In this document: positions 37,371-49,488 of the stretch, piece by piece
Layout: each line of letters opens with the position of its first letter
Numbering within the stretch: position 1 is the stretch's first letter
Assembly (NCBI GenBank): GCA_018873245.2
Contig: JAEMBT020000015.1
Span: 141,072 to 205,071 of the forward strand
Source: Archegozetes longisetosus
Taxonomy: Eukaryota; Arthropoda; Arachnida; Sarcoptiformes; Trhypochthoniidae
Length of the DNA stretch: 64,000 nucleotides
Reading direction: 5' to 3'
Translations under genes and position numbers: made by a program
The notes under the pieces: generated by a model
Database searches by the model: none
Told to the model about the DNA's origin: nothing
Seen by the model: only the letters and a program-made list of their open reading frames with translations

Positions 37371-39368
37371 GACACAATTCTTCCATGCACGATTCTTCCA
37401 AGCACAATTCTTCCAAGCACAATTCTTCCATGCACAATTCTTCCATAACACAATTCTTCCAAGCACAATTCTTCCATAGCACAATTCTTCCACGCTCAAT
37501 TCTTCTATAGCACAATTCTTCCACACACAATTCTTCCACATTTTTCAATTAATCACAGAATATAATTGATGACCATTTTAAGTCGAATTGACCAACGAAT
37601 AGTAACTATTGGCCATTTCTATATTAGATAAACTACGGGAGATAACTGATGGCCATTTCTATATCAAATGATCTACGGGAGACGAACGGTGATCATTTTT
37701 AATTCAGACTACCTACGGGAAGTAACTGATGGCCATTTTCAATTCAGATGACCTACGGGAAGTAACTTATAGCCATTTCTATATCAGATGGCCTACGGGA
37801 AGCAACTAGTGGCCATTTCTATATCAGATGACCTACGGGAAGCAACTAGTGGCCATTTCTATATCAGATGACCTACGGGATACGACCGATGACCATTTTT
37901 AATTCAGACTACCTACGGGAGATAACTGATGGCCATTTCTATATCAAATGATCTACGGGAGACGAACGGTGATCATTTTTAATTCAGACCACCTACGGGA
38001 AGTAACTGATGTCCATTTCGATATCAGATGGCCTACGGGAGACGAACGGTGATCATTTTTAATTCAGACCACCAACGGGAAGTAACTGATGTCCATTTTC
38101 AATTCAGACGACCTATGAGAAGTAACTTATGGCCATTTCTATATCATACGAACTACGGAAGGCAACTGATAACCATTTTAAATTCAGATGCCCTACGGAA
38201 AGCAAATGATGACTATTTCTATGTCAAACGATCTACGAGAGACGAATAGTGATCATTTTTAATTCAGCTGATCTACGGGAAGCAAATGATGTCCATTTCC
38301 ATATAAGATGTCCTACGGTAGAACAACCGATAAACATTTTCAATTCAGACGATCTACGAGGAGTAAGCGATGACAATTTTTATATCAGATGAACCGAGAG
38401 GAACGATGACCATTTCCATCTCAGATAACATACGGGGAGTGACTGATGGTCATTTCTAAATCAGATGAGCTATGGATGGCAATTGATGACCATTTTCAAC
38501 TTAGATGACCTGTGGGAACTAACTGATGACCATTACTATATCAGATAAGCTGCAAAAGGAAACCGATGACCATTTTCAATTCAGATGACATATGAGGAGT
38601 AACTGATAACCATTACTTATGTTATTAGGCCATCAGTTGCCTTCCGTAGTTCATCTGATGTAGAAATGGCCATCAGTTATCTCCCGTAGGTAGTCTGAAT
38701 TAAAAATGGTCATCGTTAGTCTCCCGTAGGTCATCTGATATAGAAATGGCCATAAGTTACTTCCTGTAGGTGGTCTGAATTAAAAATGGTCATCGTTCGT
38801 CTCCCGTTGGTCATCTGATATAGAAATGGCCATAAGTTATTCCCTTAGGTCATCTGAATTGAAAATGGCCATCAATTACTTCCCGTAGGTAGTTTGAATT
38901 AAAAATGGTCATCGTTCGTCTCCCGTAGGTCATCTGATATAGAAATGGCCATCAGTTACTTCCCGTAGTTCATCTGAATTGAAAATGGCCATCGTTCGTC
39001 TCCCGTTGGTCATCTGATATAGAAATGGCCATCAGTTACTTCCCCTAGGTGGTCTGAATTGAAAATGGTCATCAGTTGCCTTTCGTAGGTCATCTGAATT
39101 GAAAATGGCCATCAGTTACTTCCCGTAGGTGGTCTGAATTGAAAATGGTCATCAGTTGCCTTCCGTAGGTCATCTGATATAGAAATGGCCAATAATTACT
39201 ATTCGTTGGTCAATTCGACTTAAAATGGTCATCAATTATATTCTGTGATCAATTGAAAAGTGTGGAAGAATTGTGCGTGGAAGAATTGTGCTATGGAAGA
39301 ATTGTGCATGGAAGAATTGTGCTTGAAAGAATTATGTTATGGAAGAATTGTGCATGGAAGAATTGTGG
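37371..39368. mobile_element. Foldback element built of 15-bp and 40-bp tandem repeats
   Basis: The outer blocks are 15-bp repeats (unit aagcacaattcttcc) at 37371-37549, inverted at 39257-39368. Then comes a short unique stretch (caattaatcacagaatataa at 37547 and its inverse near 39225-39247). Then 40-bp units, about 26 in one orientation (37570-38615), meet about 15 in the other (38620-39235). The unique stretch and the 40-bp unit match the central foldback element at 11640-12305. Short ORFs across the 15-bp block (5-residue periodic WKNCA or EELC) are a by-product of a repeat whose length is divisible by three. Confidence 0.85.
37570..39235. repeat. 40-bp tandem repeat in head-to-head orientation
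   Basis: The unit is roughly cagatgacctacgggaagta plus actgatggccatttctatat. The orientation flips at about 38616-38635. Some units form a higher-order pattern: gataactgatggccatttct recurs at 37641 and 37921, 280 bp or 7 units apart. Confidence 0.9.
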
Positions 39369-39446
39369 TAGACCCCTTCAAACTTTTTTCAATATTATTT
39401 TTCAAATATTTCCGAAATGATACAAGGTATCAAAGTATGTTTTATA

Positions 39447-40594
39447 CTAATCTTCGACATATTTGCCACGTGCAAGGGTGATAGCTCTCCAGCGGTCAGG
39501 TAGCATCGTGATACCCAAAGATTCGTGTTTTTCGTTAATGTCCCGAATTACAGCTGCGTAATCCCTTATGAACTCATCTTGACTCTGGAACTGCTTCCCC
39601 TTGTTTGGTACTTTTATACGATGGATAGCGTCCATATCCGGCGGTGACATATCAGGGCTATATGGTGGGTGCTCCAATTCTCTCCAACGTTCTTCTTGCA
39701 GAAACTCCCTAATAATGCGATGTTTATGGGGTCTGGCATTGTCATGTAATATGATAGGACGTCCAAATGTTTTTCGATTAACTTCGGGAAGCCCTGGTAT
39801 GTGAACACCTGCTTCTTCCAAAGTGCCAAAATCATAATGCACTTCCATTGTTGAGGTTCTTCCTTTAATATCTTGGGTCTACGACAAATAGGAAACAAAT
39901 GCGGTGAAAAAAAATTTTCACAAAAATTTTTTTTTCATTTCCGCATAACTACGGTTTTTGTCCGGGCAATAGCCATTCACTATCGGCTCTAGACTCTTGT
40001 GGGTCATATGATTTAATCCATGTCTCATCGACGGCGATTATCTTATTCAGAAAATCACGTTCCCTTTGATAACGTGCAAGATGTTTACCTGCTATATTCA
40101 TTCTTGCTTGCTGTTGTCTATCGGTCAATTCGTGAGGGACCCACCTGGACTTTATTTTTCTGGCTCCGATTTCTTTGAGAAGTCTCCATAAGCTTGTATG
40201 ACACATTTGAGTTTCATATAGGAGATCTTCCGTACGCATCCCCTCGCTCTCCAATATTCATTTCTTTATTTTCTTCTGTAACGACATCTCGTGGTTTTCC
40301 GGGTCCAGATAGATTTTCTATATCTGTGCGCTTTCCATCTTTAAAATCATCATACCAGGTGTATACTTGCCTTTCACTTAAATGGCCTTGAGGAGCAGCA
40401 GTTGCCAGTTGTGTCGCAACAACTCTTGGAGCTGTGCCCAGTAATACACTTAACTTTATAAATGATCGCTGGTCCTCTGCAGTGACACTTTCCCGAAATT
40501 GGTCTAAAATTAGGGTCTCGATACTTTTTAATGCCAATACGGGAAGATACAACACAATTAGTTGAAGGGCCATTTTCAAACATTTTGATAACAA
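39447..40594 (-). pseudogene. Mariner transposase pseudogene (DD34D)
   Basis: Cut-and-paste transposase of the mariner family, inactivated. From the N-terminal side it has a helix-turn-helix region with GHLSERQVYTWYDDFKDG (40214-40594), then a frameshift near 40250. The middle (39949-40254) has WVPHELTDRQ and the first catalytic Asp in VDETW, ending in a stop. After another break there is a short LFP.CRRPKILKEEPQQWK piece, a frameshift, and the last part (39447-39848) with HDNARPH and YSPDMSPPD. The spacing between the second and third Asp is 34 residues. About 20-25 residues appear deleted before the second Asp. The last frame closes at 39447. I could not define the terminal inverted repeats. 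Confidence 0.9.
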
Positions 40595-40619
40595 TCACAA
40601 CCATTACTAATAAAGTTAT

Positions 40620-41320
40620 ATATCATTGTTTTTTATTCAATATCTATTAACATACCTCTCAATTGACTAAATATTAAATAAACGGTTGTGTTATATCATT
40701 TATTCACCCTATATTCTAACATTTGTTAAATGATATAATAATGGATATTAAATTTGCATGGAGTTTGTTTATAATAGTGTAATGAATCCTACTTTGAGTA
40801 TACGATATAACAAAAGAGATCTTTTAGTTTATTTCTCAGAGATATCATTTGTTTGGCATTCCCTCAAATGCATATCCTTGGATCATAGAAAAATTTTCAA
40901 TGACAAACTTGTTAATCTTTCCTCAAATTTAATTTCATCACTTTCATAACATTATGAAACTATTGATTTTGATTGTAATTTATTATAATACTAGGCATTT
41001 AAACAAGTATTTGTATAACAGGTATGTAAATCTTTTCATAACTTTATATTAATAAGTTTGTAGTGTCTAGTCGTGAATTTCTTAAACTTTAGATCAACTC
41101 GATTATTTTAGAGTTTATCGTCTTCTAATTATAAAAATTTGGCTCATTTCTACAAATAAATGATAACTGAAAACTATCAAAAAACTCGATTTTTGGTCGA
41201 TTCTTTAAAATATTTTTGCGTTCAACTACTGTTTTCTAATAAATTCTTCGAAAAATCAGTTGTTTGATTTGATACTAATTTCGCATAGTCTACTATAAGC
41301 CATATATGAAAGACTAGTAA
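40620..41320. other. A+T-rich stretch, no gene seen
   Basis: Contains a 63-aa chance ORF (40758-40949) without recognisable similarity. The terminal repeats of the mariner copy may lie at its left edge but could not be identified. Confidence 0.3.
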
Positions 41321-41324
41321 TTAG

Positions 41325-42015
41325 ACATGTAACTACAACCTCATATCATCTGCAGTACAACGGATTGACTGAGAAATACAATCAAACATTAACTAAAATC
41401 ATATCTAATTATGTGCCTAAATCTCAGGACTATTGGAACAGAGGGTTGCAGTGGGCTACATTCTCTTACAATATTTCCCTTAATCCTACTACATAATACT
41501 CGCCATTCAGATTACTCTTTGGTAGAGAGCTAGTACTCCTTCAGATAGAGTCACAAATGTTCCAATTTTAGGAGTGGTCTGAAGACCAATAGCTAGAAAC
41601 CTTAGACTATTCTATGCAGACTATCAGAGATGCATAATAAAGTTGTTGAGAACATTCGTAGGCTGCGTAAAGGAACAAGTTATACTACGACAAGCGCCAC
41701 CGAAATCCCACTTTCAAAGAAGACTGTGCTCGTATTTTATCCGACAAAAATAGTAGGATGATCAAAAAAGCAATGCACTCTTTTCATGTTCCATTTACTA
41801 TCAAGAAATACTATGCTAACGGGGTAAACTATGAAGTTGAGGGATCCTTAAACGGTAAGAAAATCGTCATAGACTGCGTTCATGTCAGTAGAATCAAACC
41901 GTACTCCGACAGAGGACAACTAATGTCGAGGTTAGAAGCACTGATAGTAGACGACTTTGATCTTGAGACAAATCACTACGGGACACTAACGAAACTGAAA
42001 TTGATGAATACATGA
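41325..42015 (+). pseudogene. Ty3/gypsy integrase C-terminal fragment
   Basis: Broken plus-strand frames keep TTSYH..YNGLTEKYNQTL (around the third catalytic residue of the integrase core), TFSYNISLNPTT..SPF.LLFGRE, YDKRHR..TFKE, and a terminal ORF (41758-42015) with LHSF..PFTIKK and VHVSRIKPY, the GPY/F-like C-terminal module. The upstream pol and gag are absent. Sequence differs from both other gypsy copies in the window, so this is a third lineage. Confidence 0.8.
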
Positions 42016-44800
42016 TTACAAAGCAGGAACCTGTTATTAATTCCTCCACAGAAATGTAAGATTTTGAACCAAAACCAAATGAACACATGTATATTCTGTA
42101 TTTTGACCTTAGGTATAATTTATTGTAAAAGAAGAAGGTCCTGATGTATGCAGAAAGAAAATAAGAACTAAATATTTTATTACATTTAAATTCAAAGAAA
42201 AACTTATCAATGGGATGACTAACAGAGAGTACTTACATATCACTAAAATACTTGAAGTAGCTCTGAACTTTAGGTCAAAAAAAATGTTGGAAAAAAAAGG
42301 ACAGATCTTTTAGTGAGACACGTAAGTGGCAGATAGAAAACCATTTTGTTGTTAAAAAAAGAGTCTGAGATATTAGTTCAATTTGTATATAATTTACAAG
42401 ATTTAATGAAATAAAATTTTATGTAAATTGAATCCCAATCCAAGTTTTTCTGTGAATAGATTTAGTTTTGTTATTTGAGTGAATTAAATGTTATTTAGTT
42501 GTAATCTTAATTAAGACTATAGCTTTTAATAGCTATAATTGAATCGTGTTGACGTTGGACACAGAACAGGGGTTACGGAAACAAATTAAGCATAGTTCTC
42601 CATCGTTGGCACGGATCAGTCTACTAACTGATGCAAGCCTAACAATGAAATAAAGCACGAAAAAATACCTTTAGATACTATACCTAGTGAAGAAAAGCCT
42701 GAGGCCACTAAAAGTAAAAGCTATACAAAATCTGTTTTACAACTCTGAACATGCTATAATGCTGACCATTATATTAGCTTTTATACTACCTACAACGTAA
42801 GCTCACTTACAAGACGACATAGTAACATTAAACTTTCATTATGATAGCCCATGCTATCACCTAATGAAAAAAATTTCTCTCCTAGAAATTTCCTGGTGTG
42901 CTCAGATGTTTAATTAAACCTTCATTGACCCAGTACAACAGTTTTGTAGGACTCCTTCTAATGTATTCAATATTGATAGATACTTGTTTCATTAAAAGAA
43001 TAACAAAACAAGATGCGATTTGAACTTCTCGAGCCTAACTACAAATTAAATTGTTCCTGTACTTACTGTCGCTAATGAGTGGAAGAAATTCGATATGGTC
43101 TCTATGCAGCCTCCTTTATGATGATAAAAAGCGCGATTACAAATATGGGAATGTAGTGGTTAAAAGAATTAAATGAACTATTATCCAATTATCATTATAT
43201 ATCGCTCAAATTGCCTAAAAACAATGCTATTGAAAATGACGATCGTCGTGCTTTTTAGATACAAACTGTAAACACTTAAATTTGGAGCTTAAAAGAAAGC
43301 GAAGAATAAAACCTGTGTCGAAAATGACGAGTTGGAAAAACTCTGAAGATATCCTAATAATAATTATAACAAGTTTAATACTTATGCCTTATCTTTAGAA
43401 AATTGAAGACTGTAATGAGACAGAAACTGGGCCTATAAACACACTTTCACATCAAGTAGAGCTCTCTTATCTATGAATGAAGAATCTCCCATAGAACCTC
43501 CGCTTTATCCAGATACCGAATCAGACTCAATATAACGAGATCGAAATTAGCAAGTTATTTCTATGTAAATAATTTTCAGCCTCTAATACAACTTTTTTAT
43601 TACTCTAGCCACCTACGACGTTATTAAATAAAACAAAACATTTATTCGCAATGCAAACCCATAAAACTAAATGCCTAGTCTAAAGTCTTTAAAAAATTCA
43701 AATAAAACATCATAGAATTAATATTTAATTATAACAAATTATTGTTTACTAACAAAGAATGCAAATAAAATTATCACAAAATAAATAGTCCAATGAATAA
43801 ATGAATATTTTTGCCTCAAATCCTGGATAAGTTCGAATAACCTACTCCAAAGACACTAAACCATTTAATGGGTTGTGTCTCTTTGCTTTGAGAGAGTCTT
43901 GAACAAATGTTACTATACTCAGTTTTAAACCAAAAACTAAAAGAGTTTTGATTTGTGGATCAACTACGAAATTAGTAAATAGAACTCCACAATGTGATCT
44001 CTCATAACAAGAGAAAGAAAAAAATTTATAAATGACAAATAAAATAAAAAAAATATCCAAAATTAAAATGAAATTTATAATATAATAAGGCAAATAATGT
44101 TATGATACGAAAAAACTCATATGGCACAACTTTTGAAAGCGTGAGTAGCGCCTCTATCGAGATATTTCATAATTTATACTACAGTTGACCAGTTATTTTT
44201 AATCAAACCCGTTTTGGACCAAATTAGAATTATCGCTCCACCCCAGTGTATGCTATATCGTTGGATTCAGCTCAATGAACTGAGTTCATCGATACCATAC
44301 TTGACCCAATCACGTGACCCCCTTGACCTTTAACCCCTATACCCGCCTCCGTCTGCCCCACCCCCACATAAAGTATATCGTTTGAAATGTCTTGAGGACT
44401 AGATCAAATTTGTCTGGACATAACTCGCTATCAAATGCAGAAAAGACGCTATAGGACAATGACTGTATCCCTACCCCATTAATATATAATAGTGCTCCGC
44501 AAGAATGGACTCAAACTTTCTGGTTCAGATCTCTAGAAGTTTTGACTCGAACGCAGTCCAGTCGAGTTCAAGTTGAGTCCGAGTAGGACTCAGATTTGAG
44601 GGATTTCAATTCATTAAGAGCTGTACAAATGTTCTATGATTTCAACATTGTGGAACTTTCTAGAGCATTCTAGAAACTTGTAGAGTATTACTGTTCCAAT
44701 TTAAGGACGGTATAATAGAGCGATATCTAACTCTTAAAGCATGAAATATAACTAGAGTTTTAGCGGAATAAAATACAGTGAAACATATTTATGATAAACG
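42016..44800. other. Unassigned stretch downstream of the gypsy fragment
   Basis: No intact gene. Some stretches (about 43020-43120 and 43380-43540) look like decayed coding sequence on the plus strand and could be the tail of the gypsy element, but I cannot name them. An 83-aa hydrophobic ORF on the minus strand (43842-44093) has no support. At 44200-44400 a stretch resembles one arm of the element at 44805-45415 (aactgagttcatcgatacca). Confidence 0.3.
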
Positions 44801-44804
44801 ATTC

Positions 44805-45415
44805 AAGGGGTGAATCCGGGCTAATTGGTCTAAAGGGGTTCCCGACCTCCCACCACCAAGTGTGATATATCATTAGATTCAGTTCGTCAAGCTGAACATT
44901 CTCATACTACACTTGACCACTTTTGATCCGAACCTGACCACTTCTGGACAACTCCCGACGGGAGTGACTGACCCCGCCAAGTGATATATCATTAAACTCA
45001 GGACATCGGACTGAACATTTGGATACCTAACTTGGTCAATTATCTCAAGTAGTTCTCAAGATATCCATCATTGTTTGGTTTAGTACCTCGTAATGGACAA
45101 ACCTGGATTCTCGAGTCGTAACCTAAACAAGCCTGATATAAACTAAGGTATAATAGGTTAGGTCACGAAGCGACCTAACTTATTCTTCCTTAGTTTATAT
45201 CAGGTTTGGCTTGGGTTACAACTTGGTTAAGCCAGGTTTACCCATTTTTGAGGGGGTTAGGTCTCGGTGGCCAGAAGTGGTCAGGTTCGGGTTGGAAGTA
45301 GTCAAGTATGGTATCAAAATGTTCAGCTCAACGAACTGAATCCAATGATGTATTACACTTGGAGGTAGGGGGTCGAGAACCCCCTTAGACCCATTAGCCC
45401 GGATTTACCCGTTTT
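44805..45415. mobile_element. Inverted-repeat (MITE-like) element, about 610 bp
   Basis: The end gggtgaatccgggctaattg (44811) is inverted at about 45393-45411. The arms share tgatatatcattagattcag near 44859 and its inverse near 45330-45350. The centre is a strong hairpin, tataaactaag...ggttaggtcacgaagcgacctaac...cttagtttata, at about 45130-45207. No ORF. Confidence 0.75.
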
Positions 45416-45706
45416 CTACTATAATTTTCACGTAATTGTCGATAGTTACCGCAAAAACAGAATATGATGCAACGTTATTCAAATTCCACAGAAATTCAAC
45501 TTCGGTTTCAATTTTAGATCGAACGGTTTATCTGACAATTCCAAATGATTTAGAAGATAATTGACGAAACTTTTGGTTAATAACTCGTCAAACTCTTATC
45601 ATAATTTTGTGTGATTTCATTCAGATAGCAGATCATACTTTCTCTTTTATTACAATCGGTTTTATCTAATAAAGGATTGCGAGAGTAGTCCCAGACTTGT
45701 TGTCTA

Positions 45707-46606
45707 TTGATATCGTTTACAAATAGTGCTTCAATTCCAAATGTTTTAAGTAATATTACTTCACCTATTATTAACTTGACGAGTTTACTTCCCATAAATA
45801 CCATAACCTCTGTGGCAACCAACACTTCAAAAGCTACCTCAGTTTGCGTCCCATCTATTGTAACTACAAGAGCACCACTGATTAGTACAATTAGTATCCC
45901 CTTAACTACAGCAACAAATAATTCGGTAGCCACGACTACAGCAAACTTAACATCTGCCACTGTCAGAATGGCAGCTAAAGAAATATCACCTACAGTATTT
46001 AAAGGTGACAGAACAGAAAGTCTTGATGACTGGTTAGATAGATATGAGTCTATTGCTGCATGTAATGCTTGGACAAGAAATCAAATGGTCCAAAAATTGT
46101 CTGCATTTTTACAAGGTAATGCTTTTAGATGTTATAAAGCATGTACTATTGTTCCCGGAACCACTTCATGGCTCGAGGCTAGGAAGGAATTAACAAATTT
46201 CTTCAACCCAAGTAATACGGTAGGAACAGAGTTGGAATTGAGAAGTCGAACACAAGGTCTCGAAGAACCAGTTCTTGACTACTATTTAGCAATTGAGGCC
46301 TTATGTAAGAGAGTGAATCCAGAAATGAGTGAACCTGAAATGATAAGACATGTAATGCAATGCTTAAAACCCTCTTTATTTGAAAAAGTATATCCCTCAA
46401 GATCCACAAATATGAGAGATTTATGGAGATTATTGCAAATTAATGATGAGTCTATGGTGATGGCTAATTCTAGACCAGGTTGGAAACAAACGGTATTAGC
46501 ACATGTTCCAGTTTTAGCAAAGTTTATGTTCCAGAAAAGGAAAGTGGGCATCAAAAGGATCATAATACAGAAATTACCGAAATCAAACAATTTATGCAGT
46601 CCATGA
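45707..46606 (+). CDS. gag: Ty3/gypsy Gag (capsid region)
   Basis: The 299-codon ORF opens at TTG; the first ATG lies only at about 45968 (MAAKEISPTVFKGD), so the true start is probably upstream or at that ATG. Residues about 95-260 fit the Retrotrans_gag capsid domain: F.GD...LDDWLDRYE, then W....Q......L.G.A..CY, then W...R.EL..FF, then PVLDYY...E.LC..V...MSE...I.H...CL.P. The last about 20 residues are in a shifted frame; coding similarity continues in the overlapping ORF 46480-46929. Gag packages the element RNA. Confidence 0.8.
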   Translation: MISFTNSASIPNVLSNITSPIINLTSLLPINTITSVATNTSKATSVCVPSIVTTRAPLISTISIPLTTATNNSVATTTANLTSATVRMAAKEISPTVFKGDRTESLDDWLDRYESIAACNAWTRNQMVQKLSAFLQGNAFRCYKACTIVPGTTSWLEARKELTNFFNPSNTVGTELELRSRTQGLEEPVLDYYLAIEALCKRVNPEMSEPEMIRHVMQCLKPSLFEKVYPSRSTNMRDLWRLLQINDESMVMANSRPGWKQTVLAHVPVLAKFMFQKRKVGIKRIIIQKLPKSNNLCSP

Positions 46607-46895
46607 AAGACCAAATGAGTAATTTAGTCAATAAAATTAGTCAGATTGATACGAGTCATAGAAGTTTTATGAACAGACCCCAAAATAATTATAATCAGAT
46701 AGTAGTGCTAATAATCGAATTAGAAATAATAGAAATCAGTTTAATACTAGGCAGAATCAATATGGAAATAATTACAATAACCCAATTCAAAGTAGATTCA
46801 ATCAGAGCCAACGAAACCCGAATTAAAACAGAAATCCAAGCAATAAATATAATAATCATAATATCTATCCCACAAGAGATAGGAATGGTAATCCC

Positions 46896-46940
46896 ATTTG
46901 CTTTAATTGTGGAAAAACAGGCCACATAAGTAGATTTTGC
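46896..46940 (+). pseudogene. Gag zinc knuckle remnant
   Basis: Translation in one frame gives a CX2CX4HX4C knuckle (C-FN-C-GKTG-H-ISRF-C), the nucleic-acid-binding motif at the C-terminus of retroelement Gag. A stop follows two codons later. The frame differs from that of the capsid ORF, so at least one frameshift lies between them. Confidence 0.8.
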
Positions 46941-47092
46941 AACTGAAGAAGTAATCAAATCAGGGACAATAATACTAGTAATAACAATAGTTTACCTCAG
47001 CAAAATCTTCAGGGAAACTAAATGAGACTCGAGTTAAGAGTATCGAGTCGGATAGTTTAGAAATCCCTTTATTTTCGTTAGCAGAAAATCTT

Positions 47093-47419
47093 TTGTTAAT
47101 AGAAGCAAAAATTAATGACATCTCGTCCCCTATGGCGATAGATACAGCTGCGGGGGTATGTTGTATAAAACCAAAACTAGTAAAAGCACTCTCTTTGCCT
47201 ATCCATACAACCGATGATCCTTTAGCTAAATTACCAGATGGCAAAACATTAAAACTAAATCAGTATGTATTAGCCAATATTAGATTTTCTGGTTCAAGTT
47301 TATTTACGAAACTCTTTCTACTTTCCGGAATTGCTGCACCGATTTTGTTGGGTATAGATTGGTGTAGAAGTAATGTAACAATAGATTTCAATAAATACAT
47401 CAAAATCAGATGCCATTAG
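47093..47419 (+). CDS. Retropepsin-type aspartic protease
   Basis: This 108-residue ORF contains AIDTAAGVCCI near residue 16. It occupies the position of the retropepsin active site, where D-T/S-G is usual, so the Gly after Thr is replaced by Ala. Later ILLGIDWCR (about residue 87) matches the conserved ILG.D stretch of retropepsins. It is followed, after a shift, by further linker sequence (47410-47809). The Gly to Ala change may reduce or abolish activity. Confidence 0.75.
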   Translation: MLIEAKINDISSPMAIDTAAGVCCIKPKLVKALSLPIHTTDDPLAKLPDGKTLKLNQYVLANIRFSGSSLFTKLFLLSGIAAPILLGIDWCRSNVTIDFNKYIKIRCH

Positions 47420-47879
47420 AATACCCCCATATATTTGTAGAAAAGAAAGAGCCACCAGTGCTTTATATATCGGAAAATATTAATTTGTCCCCCCGAACCA
47501 TAACTTGGGTTACATGTAAAACGAATAGCAAAATTAACGAAGCTGTTTTTGACCCTATTGATAAATCAAGAATTTATGTCCCAAAATCAATATTAAAGTT
47601 ATAAAAATGGAGAGACTTTATTGCCAATTACGAATATACATTTCGAAAAGCTGAGATTATATAGTCTAACTTTTGTAGGATTTCTCGAACCTTTAGACGA
47701 GCCAATTGAAGCTGTTATAAATAATATAAATACATGTGAAGGGAATTACACAAGTTTAACTAACAAAAATCAAGAGCAGTACTTTAATAATAAAAACAGA
47801 ATTTTTTAATGAGGAAACATAAGATAACACAATTAAAAGAGAAAACGAAAATTTTAATATAAGCAATCTAGACATAGAA

Positions 47880-48780
47880 AAAGATCTCTTAGTTAGTGAG
47901 CGAGAAAAACTAATAAATTTCTTACAAAAGTACGAAAGCATATTCGCCTGTGAAAATAGTAAATTAACAGTAACAGACAAAGCAGTACATAAAATAGATA
48001 CAGGAGATAGCCCACCAATACATTGCCCACCTTATAGGACGAGTCCCAAAGAAAGAAAAATAATAAAGGAACAGATTATTGAAATATTAGAAGCTGGTAT
48101 AATAAGTGAGTCAAATAGCCCATGGGCATCACCTATAGTACTAGTGCCTAAGAAAGATGGTTCTTGGAGATTTTGTGTTGACTTTCGAAAGGTAAACTCG
48201 GTAACTAAGGCGGATCGCTGACCTTTACCCCGAATTGATGACACATTAGACACCCTTAGGGTATCAAATTATTTTACAACACTTGACTTACGTTCCGGAT
48301 TTTGGCAGGTACCAATGTTTGACGAATATAAAGAAAGACTCCTTTTGTCTGTTGTGAAGGTTTATACTAGTTTAATGTACACACTTTTGGATTATCCAAT
48401 TCAGTAGCCACTTTCCAAAGATTAATGGACACAGTATTATCTAATCTGAAATATATTTACTGTTGTATTTGTTGATGATATCATCATATTTTCAAAAACT
48501 GACGAACATATTGAAAGGCTTGAACTAGTATTTGAAAAATTAAGAGCAGCTAATCTGAAACTAAGCCCGAATAAATGCCATTTTGCCAAAAAGTAATAAA
48601 ATTTCTGGATCATCTAATAGACTTAAAGGGCGTGCAGCCTGGCCCAGAGAAGATAGAATGCATCAAAAATTTTCCATGGCCTAAAACAGTGAAAGATATA
48701 AGAAGCTTTTTAGGGCTAACAGGATACTATAGAAAATTGATTCGATGGTATTCTCAGATAGCACAACCCCTCACGTAACT
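47880..48780 (+). pseudogene. Ty3/gypsy reverse transcriptase, broken
   Basis: Recognisable in order: PWASPIVLVPKKDGSWRFCVDFRKVN (48120-48195; fingers), PRIDDTLDTL and FTTLDLRSGFWQVP (48228-48315), FVDDIIIFS (48465-48495; the catalytic Asp pair is present), and FL.HLIDLKGVQPGPEKIE plus PKTVKDIRSFLGLTGYYRKLI (48600-48765). A TGA interrupts at about 48219 and several frameshifts occur between 48350 and 48600. Confidence 0.85.
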
Positions 48781-48799
48781 TACAAAGAATGAAGTGCAG

Positions 48800-49260
48800 T
48801 TTATTTGGACTGAATCCTGTGAAATAGCTTTTAATAGGCTCAAAGAAGCATTAATTACACCTCCTGTTTTAATTCATTTTGACAAAACTAGAGAGACTTC
48901 TTTTTTGTGATGCACGTAATACATCAATGGCAATATTCTATCCCAAATGATAGATGGCCAAGAACACCCAGTAGCTTACTATAATAGATCATTTAAAAAG
49001 ACTGAGTTGAACTAAACCATAACTGAAAAGGAAGGTTTGAGTTGTTTTTCGGGCATAGAAAAGTGCAGGTCATATTTATTAGGTATCAAGTTCTCCATAA
49101 TAACAGATCATCATAGCCTTTGCTGGTTAATGACCTTGAGAGATCCGTGCGGAAGATAAGCACGCTGGGCTTTAAGACTGATGGAATATTCATTCTAAGT
49201 AGTTTATAAGTCCGGTAAACTGCATAATAATGTTGATTGTTTATCGCGTTATCCTAATAT
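48800..49260 (+). pseudogene. Ty3/gypsy RNase H, broken
   Basis: Fragments match the tethered RNase H: HPVAYYNRSFKKTE (48965-49010), ITEKEGLSCF, YLLGIKFSIITDHHSLCWL (49075-49130), RWALRLMEYSF and VVYKSGKLHNNVDCLSRYP (to about 49255). The frame is interrupted by stops near 49010, 49160 and 49200. Confidence 0.8.
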
Positions 49261-49488
49261 AACAAATCCGCAAGATAAAGATGAAATTGATATAAGCATT
49301 ATGCAAATACATCCCTTAGATTTACCTAAATTACAAGCTGAGGATCTATATTGTGAAAAATTAAAAGAAAAATCATGGATCCACAAAATAAACTATCAAA
49401 ATGATACATAACCGAAAATAATATTCTTTATAGAGAGTCAAATGGAAACCTCCTATTAGTTGTCCCAAAATCAATTAGAAGAGAAATA

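Noticed and set aside
37272..37548. ORFs of 89 and 70 aa rich in Trp-Lys-Asn-Cys or Glu-Glu-Leu-Cys repeats
   Set aside because: Produced by a 15-bp tandem repeat whose length is a multiple of three; the inverted block at 39260-39368 gives the same pattern.
38028..38249. 73-aa ORF inside the 40-bp array
   Set aside because: Tandem-repeat sequence with no conserved frame between units.
37570..39235. CRISPR-like array because of regular 40-bp periodicity
   Set aside because: There are no unique spacers: the whole 40-bp unit repeats, the orientation flips in the middle, and the context is eukaryotic transposons.
43842..44093. 83-aa ORF with a hydrophobic N-terminus
   Set aside because: Isolated, in A+T-rich sequence, no recognised domain and no second copy in the window.
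45577..45960. 127-aa minus-strand ORF overlapping gag
   Set aside because: Antisense shadow of the Thr/Ser/Val-rich start of the gag frame.
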